DNA of 64,000 nt, taken from assembly GCA_002281555.1 (NCBI GenBank), contig NCGJ01000005.1, positions 124,001-188,000 of the forward strand, written 5' to 3'. The notes under the pieces were generated by a model. It saw only the letters and a program-made list of their open reading frames with translations. It had not been told where the DNA came from and did not search any database. Positions 1-9,240 of this stretch are shown piece after piece (position 1 is the stretch's first letter; every line of letters begins with the position of its first letter). The DNA is from Hydrogenophilales bacterium 28-61-23 (GTDB taxonomy: Bacteria; Pseudomonadota; Gammaproteobacteria; Burkholderiales; Thiobacillaceae). A program made the translations under genes and the position numbers.

Positions 1-508
1 CCAAAAAGGACTGGAATGCCTCGATCGCCTCTTTGTACTTTCCAGCCTTGATCAAGGCATGGGCAACCTCATAGGCTTTAGCCTCAGATTCGGCATCCGG
101 CATCGGGGGTGACGAAGCGGCGGGGGTGACAAGCAGGGATTGCGAGGATTGCAGGCGAATCGCATCCGAGTGAGCCGGAGCCGGCCGGTTTGCGATTTCC
201 TTTAGACGTTCATCCAAGTCGCCAAACAAATCCTTGGTCCGCTTGTCAGCGACATCCAAGCGATGCGCCTGTTCTTCCTGGGCACCGCGCAGACGCGCAA
301 CATCGGTCTTTAAAGCATCGATTTGGTTAAGCAAACTGAGCAAACCCTGGCTTTGCAACTGAGCTTCCAGTTTTGAAATCCGATCACTTTGGGACTGAAC
401 CACCCGGCTCATCTCTGCCAAGTTGATCGCGCCATCCGCGGCCGGCGCGGCAATAGACTCAACCGGAACGAACAGCGACAAAACGAGTGCGGCGGTAATT
501 GGCCTCAT
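1..508 (-). CDS. cpoB: Cell division coordinator CpoB (YbgF), C-terminus missing
   Basis: The 169 readable residues start at ATG 508 and run off the window edge. They show a signal peptide (MRPITAALVLSLFVPVESIAA), then a coiled-coil stretch rich in Q, E, L and R (about residues 35-100). A Pro/Ala/Ser linker follows, and then the start of a TPR repeat (AYEVAHALIKAGKYKEAIEA). This is the CpoB/YbgF layout: a periplasmic trimerising coiled coil joined to TPRs that link TolA to peptidoglycan synthesis during division. It starts 7 nt after the pal stop and is the last gene of the tol-pal operon, as in most proteobacteria. The TPR domain is mostly outside the window. Confidence 0.9.
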   Translation of the reverse strand, partial: MRPITAALVLSLFVPVESIAAPAADGAINLAEMSRVVQSQSDRISKLEAQLQSQGLLSLLNQIDALKTDVARLRGAQEEQAHRLDVADKRTKDLFGDLDERLKEIANRPAPAHSDAIRLQSSQSLLVTPAASSPPMPDAESEAKAYEVAHALIKAGKYKEAIEAFQSFL

Positions 509-515
509 GGTGAAA

Positions 516-1268
516 TCAATCGCCCTGATAGAGCAATTCGGCGCGGCGGTTTTGCGCCCATGCATTTTCATCATGTCCATCCGACACGGGTTTTTCTTCG
601 CCCAGGGAGACGGCCTCCATCTGCGCCTCCGGCACACCCAGCAAACCTAATGCCTTGTAGACGCTTTCCGAACGGCGCTGCCCCAACGCCAAGTTGTATT
701 CGCGGCTACCGCGCTCATCGGCGTGGCCTTGAAGAATAACCTTGGCCGCCTTTTCGTTTTTCAGATACTGGGCATGCATTTCAAGCAACGTCCGATATTC
801 ATCGCGAATCGCCGCACTGTCGTAATCGAACAGCAGACGACGTTGCGCCAATGGGCTTTGCGCATTATGCGGATCAAGCACTGGCTGCGCGACATACTTC
901 AGGCTATCGGCCTTATCCGGCTGCCCGCTATTTCCACCCGATGCGGTGGAATCGGGGGACTTACCCGCATTCTGAGTTTGCTCCGCCGCATTACCCAACG
1001 CCTTTGCTTCGGGATTCTGAACGACCACACCATGCGTCTCGACAGCGTTCGCGTCTTTAACTTTTCCCGCATCGCTGGCTAATGCACGGGACGAAACATC
1101 CGCCGCAGATGCGCCACTCGTGCTGACACTGCCGGCAGCGGCATCGACGACAGGCTTGTCGGCCGCCGTTGACAGCGCGCGATCTTCGATGCTGGCCTGT
1201 TTCAATGGCTTGTCCGCGCAACCGGAAAGCAATATGCCGATTAAGACAACGTGAACGAGATATTTCAT
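516..1268 (-). CDS. pal: Peptidoglycan-associated lipoprotein Pal
   Basis: A 250-residue outer-membrane lipoprotein with lipobox LSGC at about residue 17. The C-terminal OmpA-like peptidoglycan-binding domain includes LQGHADERGSREYN and the following QRRSESV segment. Pal anchors the outer membrane to peptidoglycan and binds TolB. It is longer than the E. coli protein (about 173 aa) because of an Ala/Ser/Asp-rich linker of roughly 100 residues between lipobox and domain. It lies between tolB and cpoB, with a 137-nt gap from tolB. Confidence 0.96.
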   Translation of the reverse strand: MKYLVHVVLIGILLSGCADKPLKQASIEDRALSTAADKPVVDAAAGSVSTSGASAADVSSRALASDAGKVKDANAVETHGVVVQNPEAKALGNAAEQTQNAGKSPDSTASGGNSGQPDKADSLKYVAQPVLDPHNAQSPLAQRRLLFDYDSAAIRDEYRTLLEMHAQYLKNEKAAKVILQGHADERGSREYNLALGQRRSESVYKALGLLGVPEAQMEAVSLGEEKPVSDGHDENAWAQNRRAELLYQGD

Positions 1269-1405
1269 GGGGACTCCCGGTTAAATACAAATATGAAGCG
1301 ATGGAATAGCCCGGAGTATCGGACAACGCCATAAATCCATTGAGAAAAAAGTCGATTAATTCAATTAAAGCCATGCAAAAAAGGACATTCTTATCGCCAA
1401 ACAGC

Positions 1406-2680
1406 TCAATGCCCCCAAGTCGGCTCACGCAAATCACCGCTCTGCGACAAACGCTGGCGAATTTTTCCATCAACACTCACCGTTGCCAGCACTCCACGGC
1501 CATTGACCAGCGTGGCATACAGAATTTGACGGCCATTGGGCGCAAAACTGGGCGACTCGTCATGCACCGTATCGGTCAAAACCTGCATCTGGCCGCTCGC
1601 CAGATCCATAACCGCGACATGAAAGCGCGCGTCGCGACGGTGCACGAATGCCAGGGTTTTTCCGTCTGGAGACAGCGCGGGCGAAACATTATAGCCGCCC
1701 TCGAAAGTCACCCGGCTGGCGCTCCCATCAATAAGCGAAGCCTTGTAGATTTGAGGTGTGCCGCCTCGATTGGATGTAAAGAACAGCCAACGTCCATCCG
1801 GGCTGAACAAGGGTTCGGTATCCAACGCACCGCCATGCGTGAAACGGGTTGTGGCGCCGGTCTCGATATCCAGCATATAAATCTGCGAGGTATCGTCTTT
1901 CGAAAGCGTCACCGCCAACTTTCGGCTATCCGGAGACCAGGCTGGCGCCGAATTGGAGCCGCGAAACTTGGCCACGGCAATACGTTTGCCATCGGCCAGG
2001 TTCTGCACATAGACCACCGGTTTCTTATCTTCGAAAGAGACATAAGCCAAACGCCGACCGTCGGGCGACCAGGCTGGCGAAATGAGGGGTTCCGGCGAAG
2101 CGGTGATCGTCACCGCATTCTGGCTATCGGCATCCGCCACCTGCAACTCGTAACGACTGTTGCGCTTCAGGATGTAAGCAATGCGGCCGGAGTAGCTGCC
2201 CGGCTCGCCAAGCAAAACCTCGTGTACCGCATCGGCGATCTTGTGCGCCACGACACGAAGGCTGGCGGGCGATGAAACATACGCCATGGCTTTAAGTTCA
2301 GTCTGGCGCACCGCGTCCAGCAACCAGAAACGCACTTCCAGCTTGCCATCCGAAACAGGCAACACCTGGCCCATCAAGACCGCATCGGCGCCGCGCTCTT
2401 TCCAGACCGGCAAAGACAGAACTTTGGGTTCGGACGGAGAAACACTGTCCTTGCCATCCACTAAGCGAAAGTAACCGCTGCGACCCAAATCGGATGCCAC
2501 CACCTCGGCAATATCGAGCTTCGGCTCTGTCGAGGCGCGCTCGGCTTGTTTGGCACCAAACGGCAATATCGCAATGGGGATTCGATTCGACGCGCCACCG
2601 ACTATCTCGATGGTCATTACAGCCTGGGCCGGGATGGCCAGCAGGGCAAACAACGCGGCAACGACTAGGCGAGTGAGCAT
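1406..2680 (-). CDS. tolB: Tol-Pal system periplasmic protein TolB
   Basis: 424 residues with a signal peptide ending near AIPAQA. An N-terminal domain is followed by a C-terminal six-bladed propeller, visible as repeated SPAWSPDGRRLAYVS, APAWSPDSRKLAVTL, EPLFSPDGRWLFFTS and PALSPDGKTLAFVH blades. TolB bridges TolA and Pal in the periplasm. Length is normal for the family. It sits 44 nt after tolA in the operon. The start ATG at 2680 is directly followed by the signal peptide. Confidence 0.96.
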   Translation of the reverse strand: MLTRLVVAALFALLAIPAQAVMTIEIVGGASNRIPIAILPFGAKQAERASTEPKLDIAEVVASDLGRSGYFRLVDGKDSVSPSEPKVLSLPVWKERGADAVLMGQVLPVSDGKLEVRFWLLDAVRQTELKAMAYVSSPASLRVVAHKIADAVHEVLLGEPGSYSGRIAYILKRNSRYELQVADADSQNAVTITASPEPLISPAWSPDGRRLAYVSFEDKKPVVYVQNLADGKRIAVAKFRGSNSAPAWSPDSRKLAVTLSKDDTSQIYMLDIETGATTRFTHGGALDTEPLFSPDGRWLFFTSNRGGTPQIYKASLIDGSASRVTFEGGYNVSPALSPDGKTLAFVHRRDARFHVAVMDLASGQMQVLTDTVHDESPSFAPNGRQILYATLVNGRGVLATVSVDGKIRQRLSQSGDLREPTWGH

Positions 2681-2724
2681 GACTAGATGAATCGTAGGAA
2701 TACAGGCGATTTTATTCGCCCCGG

Positions 2725-3609
2725 TTAATGGAGCCCGACCGCATCGTCGGAGGGGCGGAATTTCAGAATCAAGTCATCGCGGAACTGCGCCGCGGTTCCG
2801 CGATCGCTCGGCAACGGCAAAGGCGACGCCTTGAAAATGGCGCGCTCGACCGCGCTATCGTACAAAGGCTGCCCGCTGGTTCCAACCAAAGTCACGCGCA
2901 GCACCTCGCCATTCGGCAGCAGGCTGACCTTATACGCCACCTCCGCATTGCCCCTCAGGTTCTGTGGCAAAACCAGCGCGCTTTTGATCTTGGCGCGGAT
3001 GCGTTCCTGAAAATCCTGCACCACACGCGACTGCTTGCCGACGCTGGCGCGATTCTCGATGGCCCGCAGTTGCGAGCTTTCCGCATCCAGTTCCTCGCGC
3101 ATCTGGCGCGCCAGCTCCTGATCGATCTGGCGGCGCGACTGGTCGCGTTTTTCCTTGTCAGCGCGCTCCTTGTCAGCCCGCTCCTTATCCAGACGTTCTT
3201 TTTCAACGCGTTGCCGCTCCACCAGACGAACGGCTTCGACTCGCTTCTCTTCCGCCAGCTTTTTATCCAGCTTCTGCTGCAACTCGGCCTGAGTTACTTC
3301 CAGTCGGCGCTGATCTTCAAGGCGCTTTTTCTCCAACTTCTCCAGCGCGATCTGGGCCGAAATCTCCTGCGCCGGGGCTGGCGCCACGACTGGCGTCGGC
3401 TCAGGCAGCGGTTCCGGCCGCGGCGCGAACTCAGGCGGCGCGGCGGTCCGCGGCATCTCCGGCAAATCCGTCCAGATATCCGCCTCGATCGGCAAATGCG
3501 GCGGATTTTTCCAGGACACGCCGAACATCAAACCAAGCAGCAACAACCCATGTACCAGCAGGGCGAGACCACCCGATGAAACATGCTGCATGCGCTGTGG
3601 TGCAATCAT
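2725..3609 (-). CDS. tolA: Cell envelope integrity protein TolA
   Basis: 294 residues with one N-terminal transmembrane helix (about 12-32), then a Pro-rich stretch. A long charged helix follows (about 90-180, rich in K, E, R, D and Q, with repeats such as DKERADKERADKE). The C-terminal TonB-like domain includes RVTLVGTSGQPLYDSAVERAI. TolA spans the periplasm and transmits energy from TolQR. Its start overlaps the tolR stop by 4 nt (ATGA), indicating translational coupling. The helical domain is shorter than in E. coli (421 aa total), which is common in betaproteobacteria. Confidence 0.94.
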   Translation of the reverse strand: MIAPQRMQHVSSGGLALLVHGLLLLGLMFGVSWKNPPHLPIEADIWTDLPEMPRTAAPPEFAPRPEPLPEPTPVVAPAPAQEISAQIALEKLEKKRLEDQRRLEVTQAELQQKLDKKLAEEKRVEAVRLVERQRVEKERLDKERADKERADKEKRDQSRRQIDQELARQMREELDAESSQLRAIENRASVGKQSRVVQDFQERIRAKIKSALVLPQNLRGNAEVAYKVSLLPNGEVLRVTLVGTSGQPLYDSAVERAIFKASPLPLPSDRGTAAQFRDDLILKFRPSDDAVGLH

Positions 3610-4025
3610 GGCTGCGCCGGTTTGACCAGAAGACCGACCCGCGCCACGCCAATAGATTGCAGCTTATCCATCACCTGCATGACCACGTCGTAACGCACGT
3701 TTTTGTCCGCCGAAATCACCACCGGCTGTTTCGGCGAGGTTTTCTGGCGCGCGCGCACAGCCGCGACCAAACCGCTGTCCGTAACCACTTCACCCGACTC
3801 GTTGGCGCCGCGATCGCGCAACAACAGACTGCCATCGACGCGAATCACCACTTCCAGCGGCGCCACCGGGGCCGCCGCGCTCTTGCCGATACTGGGCAAC
3901 TCCACTTGGGTTGGATTGATGAACGGCGCGGTGACCATGAAGATCACCAGCAGCACCAGCATCACGTCGATATACGGCACGACATTGATCTGATTCACCG
4001 CCTTGCGGGCGCGACGCGGAATCAT
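3606..4025 (-). CDS. tolR: Tol-Pal motor subunit TolR (ExbD family)
   Basis: 139 residues. The start at 4025 (MIPRRARKAVNQINVVPYID) was chosen because it overlaps the tolQ stop by ATGA and gives the normal family length. The open frame continues upstream, but only as tolQ shadow. One transmembrane helix (VMLVLLVIFMVTAPF) carries the conserved Asp of ExbD/TolR (NVVPYIDVMLVLLVIF), which is needed for proton coupling. A periplasmic domain follows. It forms the inner-membrane motor with TolQ and acts on TolA. Confidence 0.95.
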   Translation of the reverse strand: MIPRRARKAVNQINVVPYIDVMLVLLVIFMVTAPFINPTQVELPSIGKSAAAPVAPLEVVIRVDGSLLLRDRGANESGEVVTDSGLVAAVRARQKTSPKQPVVISADKNVRYDVVMQVMDKLQSIGVARVGLLVKPAQP

Positions 4026-4702
4026 GCTCGCCCCATCTCCTGTTGCAGGATGTTGGAAAACTCTTCCATGAAGATGTCGTAACGGCTGGCCAGGCGATCG
4101 ATGTCGTGGGTGAAGCGGTTGTAGGCAATGACCGCCGGAATCGCCGCGAACAGGCCGATGGCGGTGGCGATCAGCGCTTCGGCGATGCCGGGCGCAACCT
4201 GCGCCAGCGTGGCCTGGGCGACATTGGACAAGCCGATGAACGCATTCATGATGCCCCACACCGTGCCGAACAAACCAATGTACGGCGACACCGAACCGAC
4301 CGTGGCCAGGAACGGCAGATACGACTCGACCTGATCCATTTCGCGTTGATAGGCGGCGCGCATCGCCCGCCGCGCGCTCTCGATGACGGTCTGCGGCGCG
4401 ACGTTCAATTTGCGCTTGCCCCGAAACTCCCGCCAGCCGGCGCGAAACACTTCTTCCAGACTGCTGCGGCGATCCTCCTCGTCGGCGCGTTTGACGATCT
4501 CGCTGTGGCCGCCGCCCCAGAATTCACGCTCGAACGCTTCGGCCTGCGAGCGTTCGCGGCGCAGCGTAAAAACCTTATCGAAGATCAACCACCATGACGC
4601 CACCGAAGCGAACAGCAACAGCAACAACACCGACTTCACCACCCAACTGGCTTGAAGTATGAGAGTGATGAACGACATATCCTGGCTGACTGCGATATCC
4701 AT
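4022..4702 (-). CDS. tolQ: Tol-Pal motor subunit TolQ (ExbB family)
   Basis: 226 residues with three membrane segments: about 13-35, then two in the C-terminal half (around YLPFLATVGSVSPYIGLFGTVWGIM and APGIAEALIATAIGLFAAIPAVIAYN). The conserved ExbB/TolQ/MotA-like Gly/Pro-rich segments are intact. It is the proton-channel scaffold of the Tol motor. The start overlaps the ybgC stop (TGATG) and the stop overlaps tolR (ATGA), so ybgC-tolQ-tolR-tolA are translationally coupled. Confidence 0.96.
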   Translation of the reverse strand: MDIAVSQDMSFITLILQASWVVKSVLLLLLFASVASWWLIFDKVFTLRRERSQAEAFEREFWGGGHSEIVKRADEEDRRSSLEEVFRAGWREFRGKRKLNVAPQTVIESARRAMRAAYQREMDQVESYLPFLATVGSVSPYIGLFGTVWGIMNAFIGLSNVAQATLAQVAPGIAEALIATAIGLFAAIPAVIAYNRFTHDIDRLASRYDIFMEEFSNILQQEMGRA

Positions 4703-5160
4703 CAGGGTGCGGCTCCAAATGATTGGCTCACGAAAGTGGGGATTCTAGCGGGGCGAAAACCGGCCCGGTCGACGCAAGCCACCTTGACCCGCGCTTTCAG
4801 CAGCACCTCCTCGCCACGCAGGACTTGTTGCTCCATGCTCAGACTGGCGCGGCTCAAGTCGGCCAATTCACACCGCACGATGAGCCTGTCGTTGAATTTC
4901 GCCGGCTTCAGATAATCCGCCTCCACCCGGCGCACCACAAAAACCACGCCCTCATCCAGCGCCAGTCGATCCTGTTCCAGGCCCAGATGCGACAACCATT
5001 CGGTGCGCGCGCGTTCGAGAAACTTCAGATAGTTGGCGTAATAGACCACGCCGCCGGCATCGGTATCTTCCCAATAGACACGGATCGGCCAGCTAAATGA
5101 AGGAACAAGAGATTCCGGAATTGCGCTCATGGGATGAAACATAGGCAGGTTGAGAGGCAC
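4702..5160 (-). CDS. ybgC: Acyl-CoA thioesterase YbgC (hotdog fold)
   Basis: 152 residues with a single hotdog domain. The catalytic segment VYWEDTDAGGVVYYANYLKF carries the family Asp (DTDAGG), followed by the ARTEWL helix. YbgC hydrolyses short-chain or ACP-bound acyl thioesters and is the conserved first gene of the tol-pal operon. The first Met gives a 10-residue N-terminal extension over an internal Met (MSAIPES, at 5130), so either start is possible. The previous gene, ruvB, ends 42 nt upstream. Confidence 0.92.
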   Translation of the reverse strand: MPLNLPMFHPMSAIPESLVPSFSWPIRVYWEDTDAGGVVYYANYLKFLERARTEWLSHLGLEQDRLALDEGVVFVVRRVEADYLKPAKFNDRLIVRCELADLSRASLSMEQQVLRGEEVLLKARVKVACVDRAGFRPARIPTFVSQSFGAAP

Positions 5161-5202
5161 GCGCGACCAACCGGGTTGGCCGCGAAATAGGAGGCGCGCG
5201 GC

Positions 5203-6267
5203 CTAAAAGAGTTCCGCACCGCTTTCCGCGCTACCCGGCTGAATGAATCCGAAATGCCGCCAGGCCAGCGGTTGCGCAACCCGGCCGCGCGGCGTGCGGG
5301 CGAGAAAACCTTGCTGGATCAGATACGGTTCCAGCACATCCTCGATGGTATCGGCCGCTTCGCCGATGGCCGCCGCCAGGTTTTCCAGGCCGACCGGCCC
5401 GCCGGCGAATTTTTCCAGCATCGCCGAGAGCAATTTGCGATCCATCACATCGAGACCGATGCTGTCCACTTCCAGCATTTTCAGCGCGGCATCCGCCACC
5501 GCCGTATCGACCTGCCCATCCGCCTTCACCTCGGCGTAATCGCGCACACGCCGCAACAGGCGGTTGGCGATGCGCGGCGTACCGCGCGACCGTCGGGCGA
5601 TTTCGAACGCGCCCTCGTCCGAGGTTTGCACGCCGAGCAGGCGCGCCGAGCGGGCGACGATGAAAGACAACTCTTCCGGCGTGTAGAACTCCAGTCGCGC
5701 GACGATGCCGAAACGGTCGCGCAGCGGATTGGTCAGCATACCGGCGCGCGTGGTGGCGCCGATCAGCGTGAACGGCGGCAGATCCAGCTTGACCGAGCGC
5801 GCCGCCGGGCCTTCGCCGATCATGATGTCGAGCTGGTAATCCTCCAGCGCCGGATACAGGATTTCCTCCACGACCGGGCTCAGACGATGGATTTCATCGA
5901 TGAACAGCACGTCGTTGGGTTCCAGATTGGTCAGCAACGCCGCCAGATCGCCGGCGCGTTCCAGCACCGGCCCGGAAGTCGAGCGCAGATTGACGCCCAT
6001 CTCGCGCGAAATGATGTGCGCCAGCGTCGTCTTGCCCAGCCCCGGCGGGCCGAACAGCAAGACATGGTCGAGCGCCTCGCCCCGGTTCTTCGCTGCGGTA
6101 ATGAAGATATCCAGCTGCTCGCGCGCCCGCGCCTGGCCGACGTATTCCGACAGACGTTGCGGCCGCAACGCGCGTTCAAAAGCATCTTCTTCGCGCGAAG
6201 CGGAGGCGGGGGCGATCAGGCGATCGGGGATAAGGTGGTCAGGTATAAGACGGTCGGGTTCGAGCAT
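5203..6267 (-). CDS. ruvB: Holliday junction branch migration helicase RuvB
   Basis: 354 residues of an AAA+ ATPase. The N-terminal large domain has Walker [10 protein letters not shown], Walker B DEIHRL and the sensor [18 protein letters not shown]. The C-terminal winged helix ends near [16 protein letters not shown]. RuvB drives branch migration on junctions held by RuvA. The N-terminus has a short [12 protein letters not shown] duplication not typical of the family, so the true start may be slightly internal. It lies 21 nt after ruvA. Confidence 0.97.
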   Translation of the reverse strand: MLEPDRLIPDHLIPDRLIAPASASREEDAFERALRPQRLSEYVGQARAREQLDIFITAAKNRGEALDHVLLFGPPGLGKTTLAHIISREMGVNLRSTSGPVLERAGDLAALLTNLEPNDVLFIDEIHRLSPVVEEILYPALEDYQLDIMIGEGPAARSVKLDLPPFTLIGATTRAGMLTNPLRDRFGIVARLEFYTPEELSFIVARSARLLGVQTSDEGAFEIARRSRGTPRIANRLLRRVRDYAEVKADGQVDTAVADAALKMLEVDSIGLDVMDRKLLSAMLEKFAGGPVGLENLAAAIGEAADTIEDVLEPYLIQQGFLARTPRGRVAQPLAWRHFGFIQPGSAESGAELF

Positions 6268-6288
6268 GGCGTGTGGCTTACTTCCTGT

Positions 6289-6870
6289 TTACTTCCTGGC
6301 CAGCAGTTTCAACGCCTGGCGTATCGAATCTTCCAGGCCGAGTCCTTCGGGCAATTGTTTCAGCGCCGGCAGCGCTTCTTTATCCGAATAGCCGAGCGCA
6401 AGCAACGCGCCCAACGCATCGTGGGTGACGCCGGCGCTCGCGGAAACACCGCCGGCCTGCGGCAACGCATCGGCGAGGCGGCCTTTCAATTCCAACAACA
6501 GGCGTTCCGCCGTTTTCTTGCCGATGCCCGGCACGCGCGTCAATTGGCCGGCGTCCTGCAGCACGATGCACTGGGCCAGATCGTCCGCGCTCATGCCGGA
6601 CAACACCGACAAGGCCAGCTTGGGGCCGACGCCGGAGATGCGGATGAGCTCGCGAAACGCCGTCCGCTCTTTCTGGCTGAGGAAGCCATAAAGCTGCTGC
6701 GCATCCTCGCGCACCACGAAATGCGTCACCAGCGTGACACGCTCGCCGATGGCGGGCAGGTTGTAGAAGCTGCTCATCGGCACATCGACTTCATAGCCGA
6801 CGCCGCCGACATCCAGCAACACCTGGGGCGGATGTTTTTCCAGCAATGTCCCGCTTAAACGCCCGATCAT
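6289..6870 (-). CDS. ruvA: Holliday junction-binding protein RuvA
   Basis: 193 residues. The N-terminal OB fold is [20 protein letters not shown]. The helix-hairpin-helix pair is visible as [15 protein letters not shown] and [20 protein letters not shown]. The C-terminal RuvB-contacting helical domain is [21 protein letters not shown]. The full-length protein tetramerises on four-way junctions. It sits between a UbiA-type prenyltransferase gene and ruvB on the minus strand. Confidence 0.97.
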   Translation of the reverse strand: MIGRLSGTLLEKHPPQVLLDVGGVGYEVDVPMSSFYNLPAIGERVTLVTHFVVREDAQQLYGFLSQKERTAFRELIRISGVGPKLALSVLSGMSADDLAQCIVLQDAGQLTRVPGIGKKTAERLLLELKGRLADALPQAGGVSASAGVTHDALGALLALGYSDKEALPALKQLPEGLGLEDSIRQALKLLARK

Positions 6871-6883
6871 GGTAAGCGGCCGA

Positions 6884-7849
6884 TCATGCCAGTAACGTCC
6901 AGACCAGCGCGGCGGCCAACAACACCGGCTGCAAGTGCGCCGCGAGGATGGCCATCCGCACCGCCGGCATCAGTCTGGCCGGCTCCGCCGCATGGGCGGA
7001 CAACACCTGGCCGGCCTTCGCGGCGGGCAGCGCGGCAAGCAGGGAAATCAACGCCAGCACAGGCAGACGCTGGCTCAGCACCAGCCAGATCAGCACAGCC
7101 ACCGCCAGCGCCAGGATCAGCCAATAGCCTCTCGCCGCCATACCCGGTTCGAGCCGCGCCACCCAATGCCGCTTGCCGGCCAGCAGATCGGCGTTGCGGT
7201 CGGGAAACTGATTGACGTAAAGGACGTTGGTCACCAGCAGGGCGTAAGGCAGGCCGATCAGCCAGGGCATGGCCGAGACCGCGCCGCGCTGCACAAAATC
7301 CGCGCCGGCAACGATCAGCAAAAAACCCGCCGCGACGCATATCTCGCCCAGGCCGCGACTGTTCAGCCTCAACGGCGGCGCGGAATAGGCCCAGCCGATC
7401 AGCAAACCGGCCAGTCCGATCCAGAACAGGCCGGCGCCACGCGTGGCGATCAACCACAGGCCGCCGGCGATCACCGCGCCGAACAGCGCCAGCGCGTAAA
7501 GCAGCATCTGGCGCGGCGACATGACGCCGTTCTGGATGAAACGGGAGCCGCCGGTAAACGGAAACAGCCGGTCCACATTGGCGGCATCGGTGCCGTTCAG
7601 GTGATCGTAATAGTCGTTGAACACGTTGACGCCGGCCTGCGTCGCCACCGCCAGAAACAAGGTCAGCAACGCCAGCGGCCAGAAGAAAGCGCTTTCAAGC
7701 GCCGTGGCGAAACCGAGCAAACAACCGGCAAGCGCGATGGTCAGGAACGCCGGCCGTGTCGCCAGCACATAACGTTTGACCGGATTGGCGAGCGCGGCGG
7801 GCGTCGGCTCCAGCGGGGTTTGCGTGAGGGTCGCGGCAGCCTTGTTCAT
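6884..7849 (-). CDS. UbiA-family prenyltransferase (MenA-like)
   Basis: 321 residues with about eight to nine membrane helices. The first Asp-rich motif is [14 protein letters not shown] (residues 75-88), which binds Mg-diphosphate. The second is around [13 protein letters not shown]. The family transfers polyprenyl chains to aromatic acceptors. The NDYYDxxxGTD pattern and the overall look resemble 1,4-dihydroxy-2-naphthoate prenyltransferase (MenA), but no other menaquinone gene is in the window, so the substrate is uncertain. It is embedded between ruvC and ruvA, and its start overlaps the ruvC stop by ATGA. Confidence 0.85.
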   Translation of the reverse strand: MNKAAATLTQTPLEPTPAALANPVKRYVLATRPAFLTIALAGCLLGFATALESAFFWPLALLTLFLAVATQAGVNVFNDYYDHLNGTDAANVDRLFPFTGGSRFIQNGVMSPRQMLLYALALFGAVIAGGLWLIATRGAGLFWIGLAGLLIGWAYSAPPLRLNSRGLGEICVAAGFLLIVAGADFVQRGAVSAMPWLIGLPYALLVTNVLYVNQFPDRNADLLAGKRHWVARLEPGMAARGYWLILALAVAVLIWLVLSQRLPVLALISLLAALPAAKAGQVLSAHAAEPARLMPAVRMAILAAHLQPVLLAAALVWTLLA

Positions 7850-8364
7850 AGCATTCTGCCCGCCTTGCGCCGCCGGCCTATCGTGGTCAGCCCGGCCAGC
7901 CCCATGCCGCCATGCGCGTGGCAGATCGCGCAGGCCAGCGCATCGGCGGAATCGGCCCGAGGTTCGGTCGGCAAGTTCAACAACCGTTTCACCATATTCA
8001 TCACCTGCTCCTTTTCGGCATGGCCGTTGCCCACCACGGCCTGCTTGACCTGCAACGCCGTGTATTCGAATACCGGCCGCCCCGCCGCGGTCAGCGCCGC
8101 GATAGCCGCGCCACGGGCCTGGCCCAGCAACAAGGTGGATTGCGGATTGACGTTGACGAACACTTTTTCAATCGCGCAGACATCGGGCCGGAACTGCGCC
8201 AACACCTCGCTGACGCCATCGAAAATGATCTTGATGCGACCGGGCAACTCCCCGGTCTCGGTGCGCACCACGCCGCTCGCCACATAGGTCAACTGCTGGC
8301 CGACCTTGTCGATGACCCCGTAGCCGGTGATGCGCAGGCCGGGGTCGATGCCCAGCAGCCTCAT
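7846..8364 (-). CDS. ruvC: Holliday junction resolvase RuvC
   Basis: 172 residues from ATG 8364 ([19 protein letters not shown]), chosen because it begins exactly at the conserved first catalytic Asp (LGIDPG). The upstream in-frame codons are shadow of yebC. The remaining acidic residues are in the [15 protein letters not shown] segment and the C-terminal [14 protein letters not shown] segment. RuvC cuts Holliday junctions as a dimer with RuvAB. It starts 10 nt after the yebC stop, and its stop overlaps the prenyltransferase start. Confidence 0.96.
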   Translation of the reverse strand: MRLLGIDPGLRITGYGVIDKVGQQLTYVASGVVRTETGELPGRIKIIFDGVSEVLAQFRPDVCAIEKVFVNVNPQSTLLLGQARGAAIAALTAAGRPVFEYTALQVKQAVVGNGHAEKEQVMNMVKRLLNLPTEPRADSADALACAICHAHGGMGLAGLTTIGRRRKAGRML

Positions 8365-8374
8365 TTGGACGGGC

Positions 8375-9103
8375 TCACTCGGGCAAGATCGCCGAGATGT
8401 AGACCTCTTGCACGTCGTCGAGGTCGTCCAGCATGTCGAGCATTTTCTGGAACTTGACCGCGTCGTCGCCGGCCACATCGGTTTCGTTCAAGGCCTTCAT
8501 CACGACGCCGGCCATGGCCGGTTTGAAGCCGGCCTTTTCCAGCGCTTCCTTGACCGTCGCGAAGTCGCCGGTCGGCGCGGTAATGATTTCGATGGAACCA
8601 TCCTCATTACCGATCACGTCCTCGGCGCCGGCTTCCAGCGCCACGTCCATGACCTGGTCCTCGGCCACGCCCGGCGCCAGGATGATCTGGCCGCAATGCT
8701 GGAACTGGAACACCACGGAACCATCGGTGCCCAGATTGCCGCCGCATTTCGAGAATGCGTGGCGCACATCGGCCACGGTACGTACACGGTTGTCGGTCAG
8801 GCAATCGACGATCACCGCCGCGCCGCCCGGGCCATAGCCTTCGTAGCGGATTTCCTCGTAGCTGACGCCTTCAAGTTCGCCGGTGCCCTTCTTCACCGCC
8901 CGGTCGATGTTGTCGTTCGGCATGTTTTCCGATTTGGCCTTGTCGATGGCCACGCGCAGACGCGGATTGAAGGCTGCATCGCCACCGCCCATCTTGGCCG
9001 CCACGGTAATTTCCTTGGCGTATCTGGAAAAAATCTTGCCCCGCTTTTCATCCTGGCGCCCTTTACGGTGCTGGATGTTTGCCCATTTGGAATGTCCGGC
9101 CAT
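8375..9103 (-). CDS. yebC: YebC/PmpR-family protein
   Basis: 242 residues starting [23 protein letters not shown], the invariant N-terminus of the family, which fixes the start at 9103. Three-domain YebC signature segments are visible ([52 protein letters not shown]). Members act as DNA-binding regulators, or on ribosomes stalled at proline-rich stretches. yebC directly upstream of ruvC is a widely conserved arrangement. Confidence 0.96.
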   Translation of the reverse strand: MAGHSKWANIQHRKGRQDEKRGKIFSRYAKEITVAAKMGGGDAAFNPRLRVAIDKAKSENMPNDNIDRAVKKGTGELEGVSYEEIRYEGYGPGGAAVIVDCLTDNRVRTVADVRHAFSKCGGNLGTDGSVVFQFQHCGQIILAPGVAEDQVMDVALEAGAEDVIGNEDGSIEIITAPTGDFATVKEALEKAGFKPAMAGVVMKALNETDVAGDDAVKFQKMLDMLDDLDDVQEVYISAILPE

Positions 9104-9240
9104 GATCGTTACCCGCTGCGAAAAATGGGCGGATTTTACACGCGGCGACGCCCTAACCGGCCTGTCGCTTGGATTCCGCGGGTTGACCATGTGGGCCGCA
9201 AAGTTTCATTAAAATGCGGCTTCATTTAGAGGACACGCCC

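Noticed and set aside
5254-6858. 534-codon plus-strand frame opposite ruvB and ruvA
   Set aside because: Antisense shadow of two clear genes; composition rich in Arg, Gln and His typical of high-GC antisense frames.
9183-9215. TTGACC and TAAAAT as a promoter before the DUF853 gene
   Set aside because: Spacing of 21 bp is too long for sigma-70, so it was not listed as a feature.
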